Assembly (NCBI RefSeq): GCF_000355805.1
Contig: NZ_CM001837.1
Span: 2,923,966-2,987,965, forward strand
From: Dokdonia sp. PRO95
GTDB taxonomy: Bacteria; Bacteroidota; Bacteroidia; Flavobacteriales; Flavobacteriaceae
Length of the DNA stretch: 64,000 nucleotides
Reading direction: 5' to 3'
Shown here: piece by piece, positions 19,602-27,547 of the stretch
Layout of the letters: each line of letters begins with the position of its first letter
Numbering within the stretch: the first letter of the stretch is position 1
Program-made: the position numbers and the translations under genes
Notes under the pieces: model-generated
Told to the model about the DNA's origin: nothing
What the model saw: only the letters and a program-made list of their open reading frames with translations
The model's database searches: none

Positions 19602-20600
19602 TTAGACTAGATTATCATAATACCATTTTACAGCCTCTACCAAACCTTGACGTACGCTGTATTCTGGATTATATCCTAATAATTTTTTTGCCTTACTTAT
19701 ATCTGCAAGAGAATGAGGGACATCACCTACTCTATTGGGACCGAAAATCACTGCAATATTACTTATTGAAGAATCAAAAAATGATAATTCTTTTTTCAAA
19801 ATTTTAATTAATTCCATTAGATCAATGCGTTCACCATAAGCTACATTATAGACTGTATTTAAGGCTTCCTTATTTTTAGAAAGCATCGCCCTAATATTCA
19901 TTTCTATTACATTATCTATATATGTAAAATCTCTAGAATAACTCCCATCCCCATTTATAACTGGTGATTCTTGATTCATCAAAAGTTTTGTAAACTTAGG
20001 TATCACAGCCGCATAAGCGCCATTTGAATCTTGTTTTCTACCAAAAACATTAAAATATCTAAGCCCTATACAATCTATCCCATAGGTTTTATGAAATACA
20101 TCTGCATACAACTCATTTACATATTTTGTGATGGCATAAGGAGACAATGGTTTCCCTATAATATCTTCTTGCTTTGGCAATCCTTGAGAGTCTCCGTAAG
20201 TTGAAGAACTTGCCGCATACACAAAACGCTTTACACCTTTATCTTTAGATGCAATGAGCATATTCAAAAATCCACCTACATTGACTTCATTACTCGTTGC
20301 AGGATCTTTTATTGATCTTGGTACAGATCCTAATGCAGCCTGATGCAATACATAGTCACTCTGAGACACTGCCTTTTTACAAGTTTCCATATCCCTTATA
20401 TCACCTTCTATAAAAGTAAACTTTGAATGATCTATGATAGCATCTAGATTATGTTTATGCCCCGTTGCAAGGTTATCGAGACAAGTTACAATTGCTCCAT
20501 TATTAATAAGAACCTCACAGATATTAGAACCTATAAAACCAGCTCCTCCTGTCACTAAAATCATTTTACCTTCAAGCTCATTCTTCAGGTCTAAATCCAT
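19602..20600 (-). CDS. tviC: UDP-N-acetylglucosamine 4-epimerase (TviC/WbpP type)
   Basis: A 332-residue SDR with [52 protein letters not shown], catalytic YAITKYVNELYADVF and GLRYFNVFGRKQDSNGAYAAVIP. The GSVPRS and FGRKQDSNGAY stretches are characteristic of WbpP/TviC, which prefers UDP-GlcNAc/GalNAc or their uronates. It is the first gene of the minus-strand glycan locus. Initiation at 20600 (MDLDLKNELEG) adds about a dozen residues before the Rossmann fold, as WbpP does. A 78-base gap separates it from tviB. Confidence 0.88.
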   Translation of the reverse strand: MDLDLKNELEGKMILVTGGAGFIGSNICEVLINNGAIVTCLDNLATGHKHNLDAIIDHSKFTFIEGDIRDMETCKKAVSQSDYVLHQAALGSVPRSIKDPATSNEVNVGGFLNMLIASKDKGVKRFVYAASSSTYGDSQGLPKQEDIIGKPLSPYAITKYVNELYADVFHKTYGIDCIGLRYFNVFGRKQDSNGAYAAVIPKFTKLLMNQESPVINGDGSYSRDFTYIDNVIEMNIRAMLSKNKEALNTVYNVAYGERIDLMELIKILKKELSFFDSSISNIAVIFGPNRVGDVPHSLADISKAKKLLGYNPEYSVRQGLVEAVKWYYDNLV

Positions 20601-20757
20601 TATTTTTTTAATCCAAATATAAAGTATTTTCTATGCAGTCAGAACATTGTTTTTTTATAACAATCTTAGCATATCGGGTTAAACTTATCCCAAACCAACT
20701 CTCAAATAACCCTCAGACCTCTAAGCCTTTGTAATTTTATATAAAAACCAAAGAACT

Positions 20758-21249
20758 ATGAATTATTTAAACTTAGACACAAAAAAAACTAAAGAGACAG
20801 TTACAGAGCTCAACATACTTTTATCTGACTATCACGTATACTACCAAAAACTTCGCAATTTTCACTGGAATGTTTCTGGTGAGAACTTTTTTGACTTACA
20901 CGAGCAGTTTGAACAACTTTATGATGATGCCAAGATTAAAATCGATGAGATTGCAGAGCGTATCCTAACATTGCGTTTTGCACCGGTAAGTAATCTCTCA
21001 GATTATCTTGAAGCATCTAGCATCAAAGAGTCAAAATCTGATCTGTCTGACAGAGATATGGTAGACACGATACTTGGAGATCACGGGAAAATTCTCAAGC
21101 AACTAAGCGCTGTTGTAAAAAAAGCAGACGACGCTGGTGACGAAGGTACCATAGACCTTATAGGGGCCTACATACGTGAACTAGAAAAAACAAGCTGGAT
21201 GCTGGACGCCTGGAGAAAGAAAACAGCAGGCACTTACAAAGAAGCTTAA
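20758..21249 (+). CDS. dps: Dps-family DNA starvation/ferritin-like protein
   Basis: A 163-residue ferritin-like protein forming the dodecameric Dps shell, which stores iron and protects DNA under starvation or peroxide stress. The ferroxidase residues are in YYQKLRNFHWNVSGENFFDLHEQFEQLYDD and in IDEIAERILTL, the standard Dps pattern (HW...H...D...E). It is monocistronic: the divergent glycan operon starts on one side and a strong hairpin terminator (21273-21310) follows. The 157-base gap upstream contains no clear gene; I could not fix a consensus promoter in it. Confidence 0.93.
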   Translation: MNYLNLDTKKTKETVTELNILLSDYHVYYQKLRNFHWNVSGENFFDLHEQFEQLYDDAKIKIDEIAERILTLRFAPVSNLSDYLEASSIKESKSDLSDRDMVDTILGDHGKILKQLSAVVKKADDAGDEGTIDLIGAYIRELEKTSWMLDAWRKKTAGTYKEA

Positions 21250-21272
21250 ATCCTAATCACTCTTACAAATAA

Positions 21273-21310
21273 AAAATGCCTCAATACTTTAAATAGTATT
21301 GAGGCATTTT
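21273..21310. terminator. Bidirectional hairpin terminator after dps
   Basis: A perfect 16-bp stem (AAAATGCCTCAATACT paired with its reverse complement, 21273-21288 and 21295-21310) with a 6-base loop. A and T runs at the two ends let it work in both directions. It lies between convergent dps and the acyltransferase gene. Confidence 0.9.
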
Positions 21311-21331
21311 ATTTAAGTACTTATAAACTTT

Positions 21332-21886
21332 CTACTCATCTGGAGTAAAACTATATTCTGGCACCTTACCTACAGCTCCCTTAAAGAACTCGTGAATAAG
21401 TGCAAGGTCTTCATCTATATTACCTGATGGATATAATGGCTTAGATATACGTTGCTCCTTTTTACCAAAATCAAAAGCAACCATTATAATAGGCACCTCT
21501 GCTGCAAGAGCAATGTAATAAAACCCTGTTTTAAGCTTATCAACTTTTTTACGTGTCCCCTCTGGGGCTATTGTGAGTCTAAACTCCTCCTTATCCTTAA
21601 AAACATTTGCGATAGATTGTACTTTATCTTGACCTGGTGTACGGTCTATAGGCGCACCTCCCATTGCTTTAAAAATAGGCCCCATTGGCCATTTAAAAAG
21701 CTCCTTCTTACCGATGAAGCCTATCTTAACATCAAGCATAGTACGAAGTACAATACCCATATAAAAATCGTGCCAGCTGGTGTGGGGCACAGCGATTACC
21801 ACAGCCTTCTTTACTGTGTCTTGAGAAAAGTCACCTATTACCTTCCAGCCTAAAATATTTTTATATATAAACTTTGCAAGTCCCAT
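21332..21886 (-). CDS. 1-acyl-glycerol-3-phosphate acyltransferase-like (PlsC family) protein
   Basis: A 184-residue acyltransferase. The catalytic HxxxxD box is HTSWHD (about residues 35-40), followed by the acceptor and acyl-CoA motifs GKKELFKWP, GGAPIDR and TIAPEGTRKK. It is shorter than PlsC itself (about 240) and lacks clear membrane helices, matching the small flavobacterial glycerol acyltransferases. It probably acts in phospholipid or ornithine-lipid acylation at the inner membrane. It starts 5 bases after kdsB ends, so the two are cotranscribed. The exact acceptor is unknown. Confidence 0.83.
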   Translation of the reverse strand: MGLAKFIYKNILGWKVIGDFSQDTVKKAVVIAVPHTSWHDFYMGIVLRTMLDVKIGFIGKKELFKWPMGPIFKAMGGAPIDRTPGQDKVQSIANVFKDKEEFRLTIAPEGTRKKVDKLKTGFYYIALAAEVPIIMVAFDFGKKEQRISKPLYPSGNIDEDLALIHEFFKGAVGKVPEYSFTPDE

Positions 21887-21891
21887 ATGCG

Positions 21892-22638
21892 CTACTTATT
21901 CGAATAAATTTTAATTGCTTTTTCTAGATCTTCTGGAGTATCAATACCTATTGCAAGTCTTGATGAACGTACCATTTTAATTTTTTTACCATACTCTAAG
22001 AATCGTATGCACTCTATTTTTTCTGCCTTTTCAAGAGGTGTCATATGCATAGATGCAAAGTCAAGTATAGCCTGCTTTCTAAAGGCATAAATACCTTTAT
22101 GTTTATAAGTAATTATACCAGCTTCATTATCGCGCACATATGGAAGTGGTGACCTAGAGAAGTATAATGCAAAGTCAAAATTGTCTACAATAACTTTTAC
22201 ATTATTAGGGTTTACAATCTCTTGATCCTCCTTCATAGGCATCATCACACTAGCAAGATCTATTTGTGCAGCATCATCTCCATAAAACACGTCTAATACT
22301 GGTGCCAAGTCTTCCCTACTAGTAAAAGGTTCATCTCCTTGTACGTTTACAACCACATCTACATCTAGAGAAGCCACTGCCTCTGCAATTCTATCACTAC
22401 CGCACTCGTGCTCTTTAACACTCATTATGGCCTTACCGCCCTCGGCTTCTATTGCCTTATAAATAACATTGCTATCTGTAACTACATATACTTCGTCAAA
22501 CAACTTTGTGGCTACAACACTCTCATAGGTGCGCACAATAACAGGTTTACCTGCAAGATCTTTCATCATCTTACCGGGAAACCTAGACGCCGCATAACGT
22601 GCGGGTATCATTGCTATAATCTTCAGATTTTCTTTCAA
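21892..22638 (-). CDS. kdsB: 3-deoxy-manno-octulosonate cytidylyltransferase
   Basis: Activates KDO as CMP-KDO for lipid A-core synthesis. Motifs: IAMIPARYAASRFPGKMMKD, VVTDSNVIYKAIEAEGGKAIM, NVQGDEPF, and the C-terminal GIDTPEDLEKA. The only upstream ATG (22710) would place the dispersed palindrome (22678-22691) in the coding part and add residues no KdsB has. I prefer a TTG at 22638 (MKENLKIIAMIPARY, 248 residues) or a GTG at 22647; this start choice is an inference. The KDO supply gene beside an acyltransferase suggests an envelope-lipid pair. Confidence 0.88.
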   Translation of the reverse strand: MKENLKIIAMIPARYAASRFPGKMMKDLAGKPVIVRTYESVVATKLFDEVYVVTDSNVIYKAIEAEGGKAIMSVKEHECGSDRIAEAVASLDVDVVVNVQGDEPFTSREDLAPVLDVFYGDDAAQIDLASVMMPMKEDQEIVNPNNVKVIVDNFDFALYFSRSPLPYVRDNEAGIITYKHKGIYAFRKQAILDFASMHMTPLEKAEKIECIRFLEYGKKIKMVRSSRLAIGIDTPEDLEKAIKIYSNK

Positions 22639-22677
22639 TATATTCACGTTTTGATGTCTTATTCTGGTTATAATTAC

Positions 22678-22691
22678 GCTTTCGCGAAAGC
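22678..22691. repeat. Dispersed palindrome, 14-bp copy upstream of kdsB
   Basis: GCTTTCGCGAAAGC, about 40 bases upstream of the preferred kdsB start, in the gap to the DUF4126 gene. Confidence 0.93.
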
Positions 22692-22742
22692 ATAAAACAC
22701 CATAGAACAAGTTGCAAAGTTACTTAAAAAGAAATGTAAAAC

Positions 22743-23303
22743 TTAGGCCCTTCTTAGCCTAGAAATAATCTTCCAGCCAAGACCTATAAGTAACAATACA
22801 ATCACTAGTGCAAGTATAGGCGAAAAGATGCTCGCTACTGAAACTGTAGTCGCTGCAATGGTTTCTGTACCTGCAACGAGTGGGTTTGCAATACCGCCTG
22901 TAGTTGCTGTACTCCCTAATCTGGTGGCGCTCGTAGTACCAGAAACAGCTGCCGCTGCTCCGCCACCAGCGATGATGGCCAGCGCCCAAGTAATAGTAGG
23001 ATCCATATCTCCCATAGTAGCTACCATAAGTAATGTACCCGCGATTGCAGCTAGTGGTACAGATATCGTGTCCAGTAGGTTATCAACCCAAGGAATAAAA
23101 TAGGCTCCTACTTCAAATATTGTAGCAACACCAAGTAAAACTAGCGCCGGAACGCTACCCACCCACTGCCAAGTATCGTTTACAGGAAACCAACCAAAGT
23201 GGGCAGATAAACTTAAGACTAATAAAGGAACAAATACTCTAAAACCAGCAGCGGCGGCAAGTGAAAATCCTAATATGATACTTACTATTAATTCAAAACT
23301 CAT
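22743..23303 (-). CDS. DUF4126 membrane protein
   Basis: A 186-residue hydrophobic protein with about four to five membrane helices, including FELIVSIILGFSLAAAAGFR at the N-terminus and ILALVIVLLLIGLGWKI at the C-terminus. The glycine/alanine-rich repeats AAAAGFRVFVPLL and AGGGAAAAVSGTTSATR match the DUF4126 family, whose function is unknown. The GGxAAA...TTSATR part looks like a tight helix-packing region shared with some transport proteins. It is followed by a structured non-coding element before the helicase gene. No operon partner is evident. Confidence 0.75.
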   Translation of the reverse strand: MSFELIVSIILGFSLAAAAGFRVFVPLLVLSLSAHFGWFPVNDTWQWVGSVPALVLLGVATIFEVGAYFIPWVDNLLDTISVPLAAIAGTLLMVATMGDMDPTITWALAIIAGGGAAAAVSGTTSATRLGSTATTGGIANPLVAGTETIAATTVSVASIFSPILALVIVLLLIGLGWKIISRLRRA

Positions 23304-23375
23304 AATTGTAAACTTACTTATTTATATACAGACGTTATAATCAAAAAACTAGCCATAAATATATAACTATCTAGT

Positions 23376-23466
23376 CCCTGGCCCCGATTGTAGTGAAAAT
23401 CCCGCAAGAGCTGGCGTAGCCGCGATGAGGAATTGTAGCGTAAAGCGGGAAATAGCTCCTAAAGGA
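23376..23466. ncRNA. Candidate flavobacterial dispersed structured element (Flavo-1-like)
   Basis: The gap between the DUF4126 gene and the helicase gene carries a GC-richer block. It starts CCCTGGCCCCGATTGTAGTG and ends AAAGCGGGAAATAGCTCCTA. Its ends can pair (CCCCG/CCCGC with GCGGG), and ATTGTAGTG is echoed by ATTGTAGCG. I recognise the CCCCGAT ... AGCGGGAAATAGCTCC pattern as one often seen between genes in Flavobacteriaceae, and it may correspond to the Flavo-1 RNA motif. Both the family name and the strand are uncertain. Confidence 0.4.
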
Positions 23467-23482
23467 AATTTATATAACAACG

Positions 23483-24919
23483 CTACTCTGCTTCTACAAA
23501 CATTTCATCTTTAAAACCTATTAAGTACAGCTTACTTTTTGATCTAGTTATCGCTGTATATAACCATCTTAAATAATCTTTATTCATCCCGTCTGGGAGG
23601 TAGGGTTGCTCTATAAAAACATTTTCCCACTGCCCACCTTGTGATTTATGACAGGTAATAGCATAAGAGAATTTAACCTGTAAGGCGTTAAAGTATTTGT
23701 TGTTTTTTATTTTTTGGAAACGTTTGTAATTCGAAGTTTCGTCTACATAGTCTTTTTGGACTTCTTTATAGAGCCGATCTCCATCTTCATAAGGTAGTGC
23801 TGGTGTCTCAAGTGTGAGCACATCTAGCATTACTACAGTCTCAAATGGTTGCATTTGTGGGTAATCTACCATTTGCACTTTTACCTCTGCAAAGCGAAAG
23901 CCGTAGAGTTCCTTAATAGCTAGTATTTCTAATACTTTTACAATATCACCGTTTGCAATAAATCCAGCATCACTTTTTGCATCTAGCCAGAAGTAATTAT
24001 TCTTTACCACCATTAAGTGGTCTCCTGCAGATATTTCTTCTTCTTGAAAGAGAATACGATTTCTTATTTGCTGGTTATATAGATTTGCTCTCTTGTTAGA
24101 TCTTACAATGATTGCGGTTTCTTCTGTACCTACAGAGCTGTAACAATCATTAATTGCATCCATAATCTCGTGTCCATCTATAAGCCTTACAACATCCTTA
24201 AAACCATTTAGATCAAATTTAAAATCTTCATAAAACTCTTCTGATAGTTGTTCTCTCAGAGAAGTGGCATTCATGAGGATACCACTATCTTCTGCTTGCC
24301 TCATTACTTCGTCAAGCTGTAATGTTTCTACATTTTTATTATAGTGCATAGAGAGCAATTGAACATCAAGTGCTGGTGACATATCAAGCTTTACTGGTGG
24401 CAATTGCGCCTCATCCCCTACTAAAATGAGTTTACAATTATGCCCACCATAAATGTATTGCATCATATCATCTAAGAGCGAGCCATTATCAAAAAACTTT
24501 GACTCTGCAGCTCTGTCTGAAATCATGGAGGCTTCATCTACTATAAAAATGCAATTTCTGTGCTTATTAGGCTGTAGACTAAAAGATACACCACCTCCAC
24601 GCTCTTTTTTTGGAAAATAAATTTTTCTGTGTATGGTATAGGCTTGCTTTTTGCTATAATTACTCGCCACCTTTGCCGCTCTTCCTGTAGGTGCCATGAG
24701 CACAGATGTCATACCTGCTTGCCATAAATTTTTTACAACAGTCCCGATTACTGTAGTTTTACCTGTACCTGCAAACCCTTTAAGAACAAATACTTTATCC
24801 TTAGATGTGTCAAATAGAAAGGTTGACAATTGCTCTAACAGCCTGTCCTGCTTTAAAGTAGGCGTGTGTACAAAATCTTTAACTAACTGCTTGTAAAATG
24901 CTCTGGGTTCTTTAATCAT
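23483..24919 (-). CDS. RecD-like ATP-dependent DNA helicase (superfamily 1)
   Basis: A 478-residue SF1B helicase. Walker A is GFAGTGKTTVIGT (about residues 48-60), Walker B is IFIVDEASMISD, motif III is LVGDEAQLPPVK. The C-terminal UvrD_C_2 motif is SYAITCHKSQGGQWENVF, with the final arginine motif LYTAITRSKSKL. It is shorter than RecD of the RecBCD complex and lacks its N-terminal domain, and no recB/recC genes are nearby, so it is a stand-alone RecD2/Dda-like helicase for DNA repair or replication restart. It is divergent from the promoter of the next gene. Confidence 0.88.
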   Translation of the reverse strand: MIKEPRAFYKQLVKDFVHTPTLKQDRLLEQLSTFLFDTSKDKVFVLKGFAGTGKTTVIGTVVKNLWQAGMTSVLMAPTGRAAKVASNYSKKQAYTIHRKIYFPKKERGGGVSFSLQPNKHRNCIFIVDEASMISDRAAESKFFDNGSLLDDMMQYIYGGHNCKLILVGDEAQLPPVKLDMSPALDVQLLSMHYNKNVETLQLDEVMRQAEDSGILMNATSLREQLSEEFYEDFKFDLNGFKDVVRLIDGHEIMDAINDCYSSVGTEETAIIVRSNKRANLYNQQIRNRILFQEEEISAGDHLMVVKNNYFWLDAKSDAGFIANGDIVKVLEILAIKELYGFRFAEVKVQMVDYPQMQPFETVVMLDVLTLETPALPYEDGDRLYKEVQKDYVDETSNYKRFQKIKNNKYFNALQVKFSYAITCHKSQGGQWENVFIEQPYLPDGMNKDYLRWLYTAITRSKSKLYLIGFKDEMFVEAE

Positions 24920-24971
24920 AGATGTTTGAGAATGCTCGCAAATTACATAATGAAAAATGAGATAATAAATT

Positions 24972-25000
24972 TTTGTGTGTAAAAAAAAATTGTAGATTTG
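24972..25000 (+). promoter_or_regulatory. Bacteroidetes-type promoter
   Basis: TTTG at 24972-24975 is followed after 17 bases by TAGATTTG at 24993-25000, an exact match to the flavobacterial TTTG-N17-TAnnTTTG consensus. It lies about 34 bases before the ATG at 25034 and supports that start over the TTG at 24998. Confidence 0.7.
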
Positions 25001-25033
25001 TTCCTAACCATAACTAATATTAAACATCATTAC

Positions 25034-25684
25034 ATGAAACTAGTAATACAGCTTGTACTTTGGGTAGTAATTGCCGCTTTAGGTTACCTTCTTTTTAACG
25101 CAATTTGGGGAGAGGTAAAATTTAATGAGATAAAAGAAGAGCGATATAAAGCTGCTCTTGTGAACATGTTAGACCTAAGAAAATCACAGCTTGCTCATAA
25201 AACCGTTACAGGTAAGTATGAGAAAGATTTTGATAAACTAGTTCGTTTTATTGATACAGCAGAATTCACTCTTACACAACGTAGAGATACTACTGTACTT
25301 GATGTAGAAAAAACTAAACGTTTCCGTGTAGATACTTTTAAAGAAATTGTAGTTATCGATACGTTAGGTACAAAATCAGTTAAAGATTCTTTATTCAAAG
25401 GTTCAGATCGCTATAAGACAATGATAAATGTTCCTATAGAAGGAGTAAATGCGAAGTTTGAAATGGATGCTGGAGAAATTGAAAAAAGTAATACTATGTA
25501 TCCAGTATTTGAAATATCACTAAAGAAAGATATCATTCTAGCAGACCAACCTAAAGACTACGTTGCTAAAGAAAAGCAAATCGTATCTGTAGATGGTGTA
25601 AATGGTGATGCTTTAACTGTAGGTTCTATGGAGTCTATAAATACTAACACTAACTTCCCTAAGAGTTACGGAGTTGATAACTAG
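25034..25684 (+). CDS. Membrane-anchored hypothetical protein
   Basis: I chose the ATG at 25034 (MKLVIQLVLWVVIAALGYLL) because the upstream promoter overlaps the earlier TTG. The 216-residue product has one N-terminal membrane segment (about 3-22), then a polar, lysine-rich domain presumably in the periplasm or cytoplasm, with no cysteine and no recognised motif. KRFRVDTFKEIVVIDTL and FEISLKKDIILADQ suggest beta strands. Proteins of this kind occur in Bacteroidetes just ahead of a DUF3822 gene, but I know no function. Its stop overlaps the next gene by 11 bases if the TTG start there is correct. Confidence 0.75.
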   Translation: MKLVIQLVLWVVIAALGYLLFNAIWGEVKFNEIKEERYKAALVNMLDLRKSQLAHKTVTGKYEKDFDKLVRFIDTAEFTLTQRRDTTVLDVEKTKRFRVDTFKEIVVIDTLGTKSVKDSLFKGSDRYKTMINVPIEGVNAKFEMDAGEIEKSNTMYPVFEISLKKDIILADQPKDYVAKEKQIVSVDGVNGDALTVGSMESINTNTNFPKSYGVDN

Positions 25685-26468
25685 ACAAAACAATACCAAT
25701 TCATTATATAGTCTGTCCATCCAAATTCATTTGGATGGACTTTCTTTTTTTACTCAACACATCCATTCAAAAGATGTGAAGGATGCAGAAGTAGTACGCT
25801 TTCGCGAAAACGTGAACCCTACCACTCTACTCCTAGAGATAGAAAAAGCTTTTAAAGAAGTAGAAGCGCTCGCACAACCGTTTTCTAAGGTTACGGTGGT
25901 ATATGCTAATGAGCTGTTTACACTTGTGCCAAAGGCCCTATTTGATAGTGAGAAGGCAGCAGATTATCTCAAGTTTAATACTAAGATTTTAAGTACAGAT
26001 TATATCGCCCACGATACGATAGATTTTTATGATCTTATTAATGTCTACGTACCTTATTCAAACGTAAATAACTTCTTTTTTGATACTTTTGGATCCTTTG
26101 AATATTATCACAGCACTACAATATTTGCAAAACATCTTCTCATAGAATACTCAAATAACGAAGAGGCTCAAGTACTAGTAAATTTACAACGTTCCTATTT
26201 TGAGATGGGAGTAGTCAAGAATAAAAAACTACTGTTTATAAATAGATTTGAGATACGCGCAAAGGAGGATTTTATATATTATTTACTCTTCACTCTAGAA
26301 CAACTAGAACTTAATCCAGAAAGTACATCCGTAACACTTACAGGCACTATAGAAAAAGATGACGAATTTTACAATATAGCGCATACTTACATAAGACATC
26401 TCATAATTAAGGACAGTCCATCTACTGCCACAACTAGATCACAATCCTTACTCGCAACACTACTATGA
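25674..26468 (+). CDS. DUF3822 family protein
   Basis: A 264-residue protein matching the DUF3822 family of Bacteroidetes, seen as LYSLSIQIHLDGLSFF near the start and LNLQRSYFEMGVVKNKKLLFINRF-like text in the second half. The family has an actin-like fold by published prediction; function is unknown. The start is a TTG at 25674, since no ATG precedes the conserved part. Its end overlaps rsmD by four bases (ATGA). The dispersed palindrome, with one arm mismatch, lies in the gene near 25796-25813 and codes for RFREN within VVRFRENVNP. Confidence 0.72.
   Translation: MITRQNNTNSLYSLSIQIHLDGLSFFTQHIHSKDVKDAEVVRFRENVNPTTLLLEIEKAFKEVEALAQPFSKVTVVYANELFTLVPKALFDSEKAADYLKFNTKILSTDYIAHDTIDFYDLINVYVPYSNVNNFFFDTFGSFEYYHSTTIFAKHLLIEYSNNEEAQVLVNLQRSYFEMGVVKNKKLLFINRFEIRAKEDFIYYLLFTLEQLELNPESTSVTLTGTIEKDDEFYNIAHTYIRHLIIKDSPSTATTRSQSLLATLL
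25796..25813. repeat. Dispersed palindrome, arm mismatch, in DUF3822 gene
   Basis: ACGCTTTCGCGAAAACGT, with the core intact and one arm change; read as RFREN. Confidence 0.9.
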
Positions 26469-27025
26469 CAAGAATAATCTCAGGAAAATATAAAGGACGC
26501 CGCATCGCAGCTCCAAAAAAATTACCCGTACGCCCTACGACAGATATGGCTAAGGAAGCATTGTTTAATATTCTGAGAAGTAACTACCACATGAGCCAGC
26601 TTAGGGTTTTAGATCTTTTTGCAGGTACAGGAAATATAAGTTATGAGTTTGCCTCACGTGGCTCAGACCAGATTACAGCCGTAGATGGAAATTATGGTTG
26701 TGTACAGTTTATAAATAAAACGGCAGAGGAGTTTGAATTTTCAATTCAAACTATAAAAAGTGACGTATTTAAGTATCTAGAACGTGCAAGAGGCACTTAT
26801 GACATCATTTTTGCAGATCCACCTTATGATATTGACATTAAAGATTTTGAAAAGATAGCAACGCTTGTTTTTAAACAAAATTTACTAGATCAAGATGGGC
26901 TGCTCATTATTGAGCACGGAAAATATACTAAGATGGATTCATTTCCTAATTATGTACAGACACGTAATTATGGTGGGAATGCCTTTAGCTTTTTTGAGAT
27001 GCCAGAAAGTGACGAAGAAGAATAG
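26465..27025 (+). CDS. rsmD: 16S rRNA (guanine(966)-N(2))-methyltransferase RsmD
   Basis: Methylates G966 of 16S rRNA in the assembled 30S particle. The 186-residue protein begins MTRIISGKYKGRRIAAPK, the standard RsmD N-terminus, followed by RPTTDMAKEALFNIL, the SAM motif VLDLFAGTGNISYE and the catalytic IFADPPYDI (DPPY). Length is normal. It is translationally coupled to the DUF3822 gene. A perfect 18-bp hairpin downstream separates it from the convergent RNase P RNA gene. Confidence 0.94.
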   Translation: MTRIISGKYKGRRIAAPKKLPVRPTTDMAKEALFNILRSNYHMSQLRVLDLFAGTGNISYEFASRGSDQITAVDGNYGCVQFINKTAEEFEFSIQTIKSDVFKYLERARGTYDIIFADPPYDIDIKDFEKIATLVFKQNLLDQDGLLIIEHGKYTKMDSFPNYVQTRNYGGNAFSFFEMPESDEEE

Positions 27026-27040
27026 TAATTTTTATAGTCA

Positions 27041-27053
27041 CGCTTTCGCGAGA
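27041..27053. repeat. Dispersed palindrome, degenerate copy after rsmD
   Basis: CGCTTTCGCGAGA: the left arm and centre are intact, the right arm is broken. Confidence 0.6.
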
Positions 27054-27094
27054 CTCGTCACGAATTCACTTCGGGAAGCGAAACAATAAATACA

Positions 27095-27135
27095 ATAACA
27101 AATAAATCCCGCAGCTAGCGGGATTTATTTGTTAT
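27095..27135. terminator. Bidirectional hairpin terminator between rsmD and rnpB
   Basis: A perfect 18-bp stem, ATAACAAATAAATCCCGC at 27095-27112 with its complement at 27118-27135, and a 5-base loop AGCTA. A/T-rich outer ends allow function on both strands. A second small hairpin (CACTTA/TAAGTG, 27142-27157) lies between it and the rnpB 3' end. Confidence 0.8.
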
Positions 27136-27171
27136 AAGAAGCACTTAACGCTAAGTGATTATATAAAAAAA

Positions 27172-27490
27172 AAGCAGGCCTATAAGCCGGATTCTGTTCA
27201 CTCTAGATAATTCTAAAGATTCCTTATTATTTATCTGGGATTACCATTACTAGTAACCTCTATCTGCCTACCCTCCCACAACGCACGGATCGCACTTAAC
27301 TGTGAGTATACTTGACATTGCACCGCATAGAGTTTACCTGGGTTCGCTACAGCATTACCTGTACATTCTTTCTGTTGCACTTGTCCTCCACTAAAAATAA
27401 ATTTAGCGTGACGGCCGTTAGCCGCTATGCTATCCTATGGTGTCCGGACTTTCCTATCCATTGCTGGATCAATAAGGCGGCCTGCTAGCG
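27172..27490 (-). ncRNA. rnpB: RNase P RNA (bacterial class A)
   Basis: The RNA subunit of RNase P, which cuts the 5' leader of pre-tRNAs. Read on the minus strand, the conserved 5' segment GAAAGTCCGGACACCATAGG (P4 5' strand) is present near 27455-27436. The 3' end reads AGAATCCGGCTTATAGGCC near 27195-27177 and leads into a T-run. The outer helix P1 pairs AGCAGGCC at 27486-27479 with GGCCTGCT at 27180-27173, which fixes both ends within a few bases. The length of about 320 is normal for Bacteroidetes. Confidence 0.92.
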
Positions 27491-27547
27491 CAAAGGTACT
27501 CTAACTATTATAAGGGAGCAACGCATTACTCCCTTATGATGATTTTT

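Noticed and set aside
22639-22710. N-terminal extension of kdsB to the ATG at 22710
   Set aside because: It would include the palindrome (CFRES) and lies outside the KdsB family start; alternative TTG or GTG starts fit better.
22743-23303. Other-frame ORFs (22759-22989 minus, 22828-23103 plus) over the DUF4126 gene
   Set aside because: They are low-complexity shadows of an alanine/glycine-rich gene.
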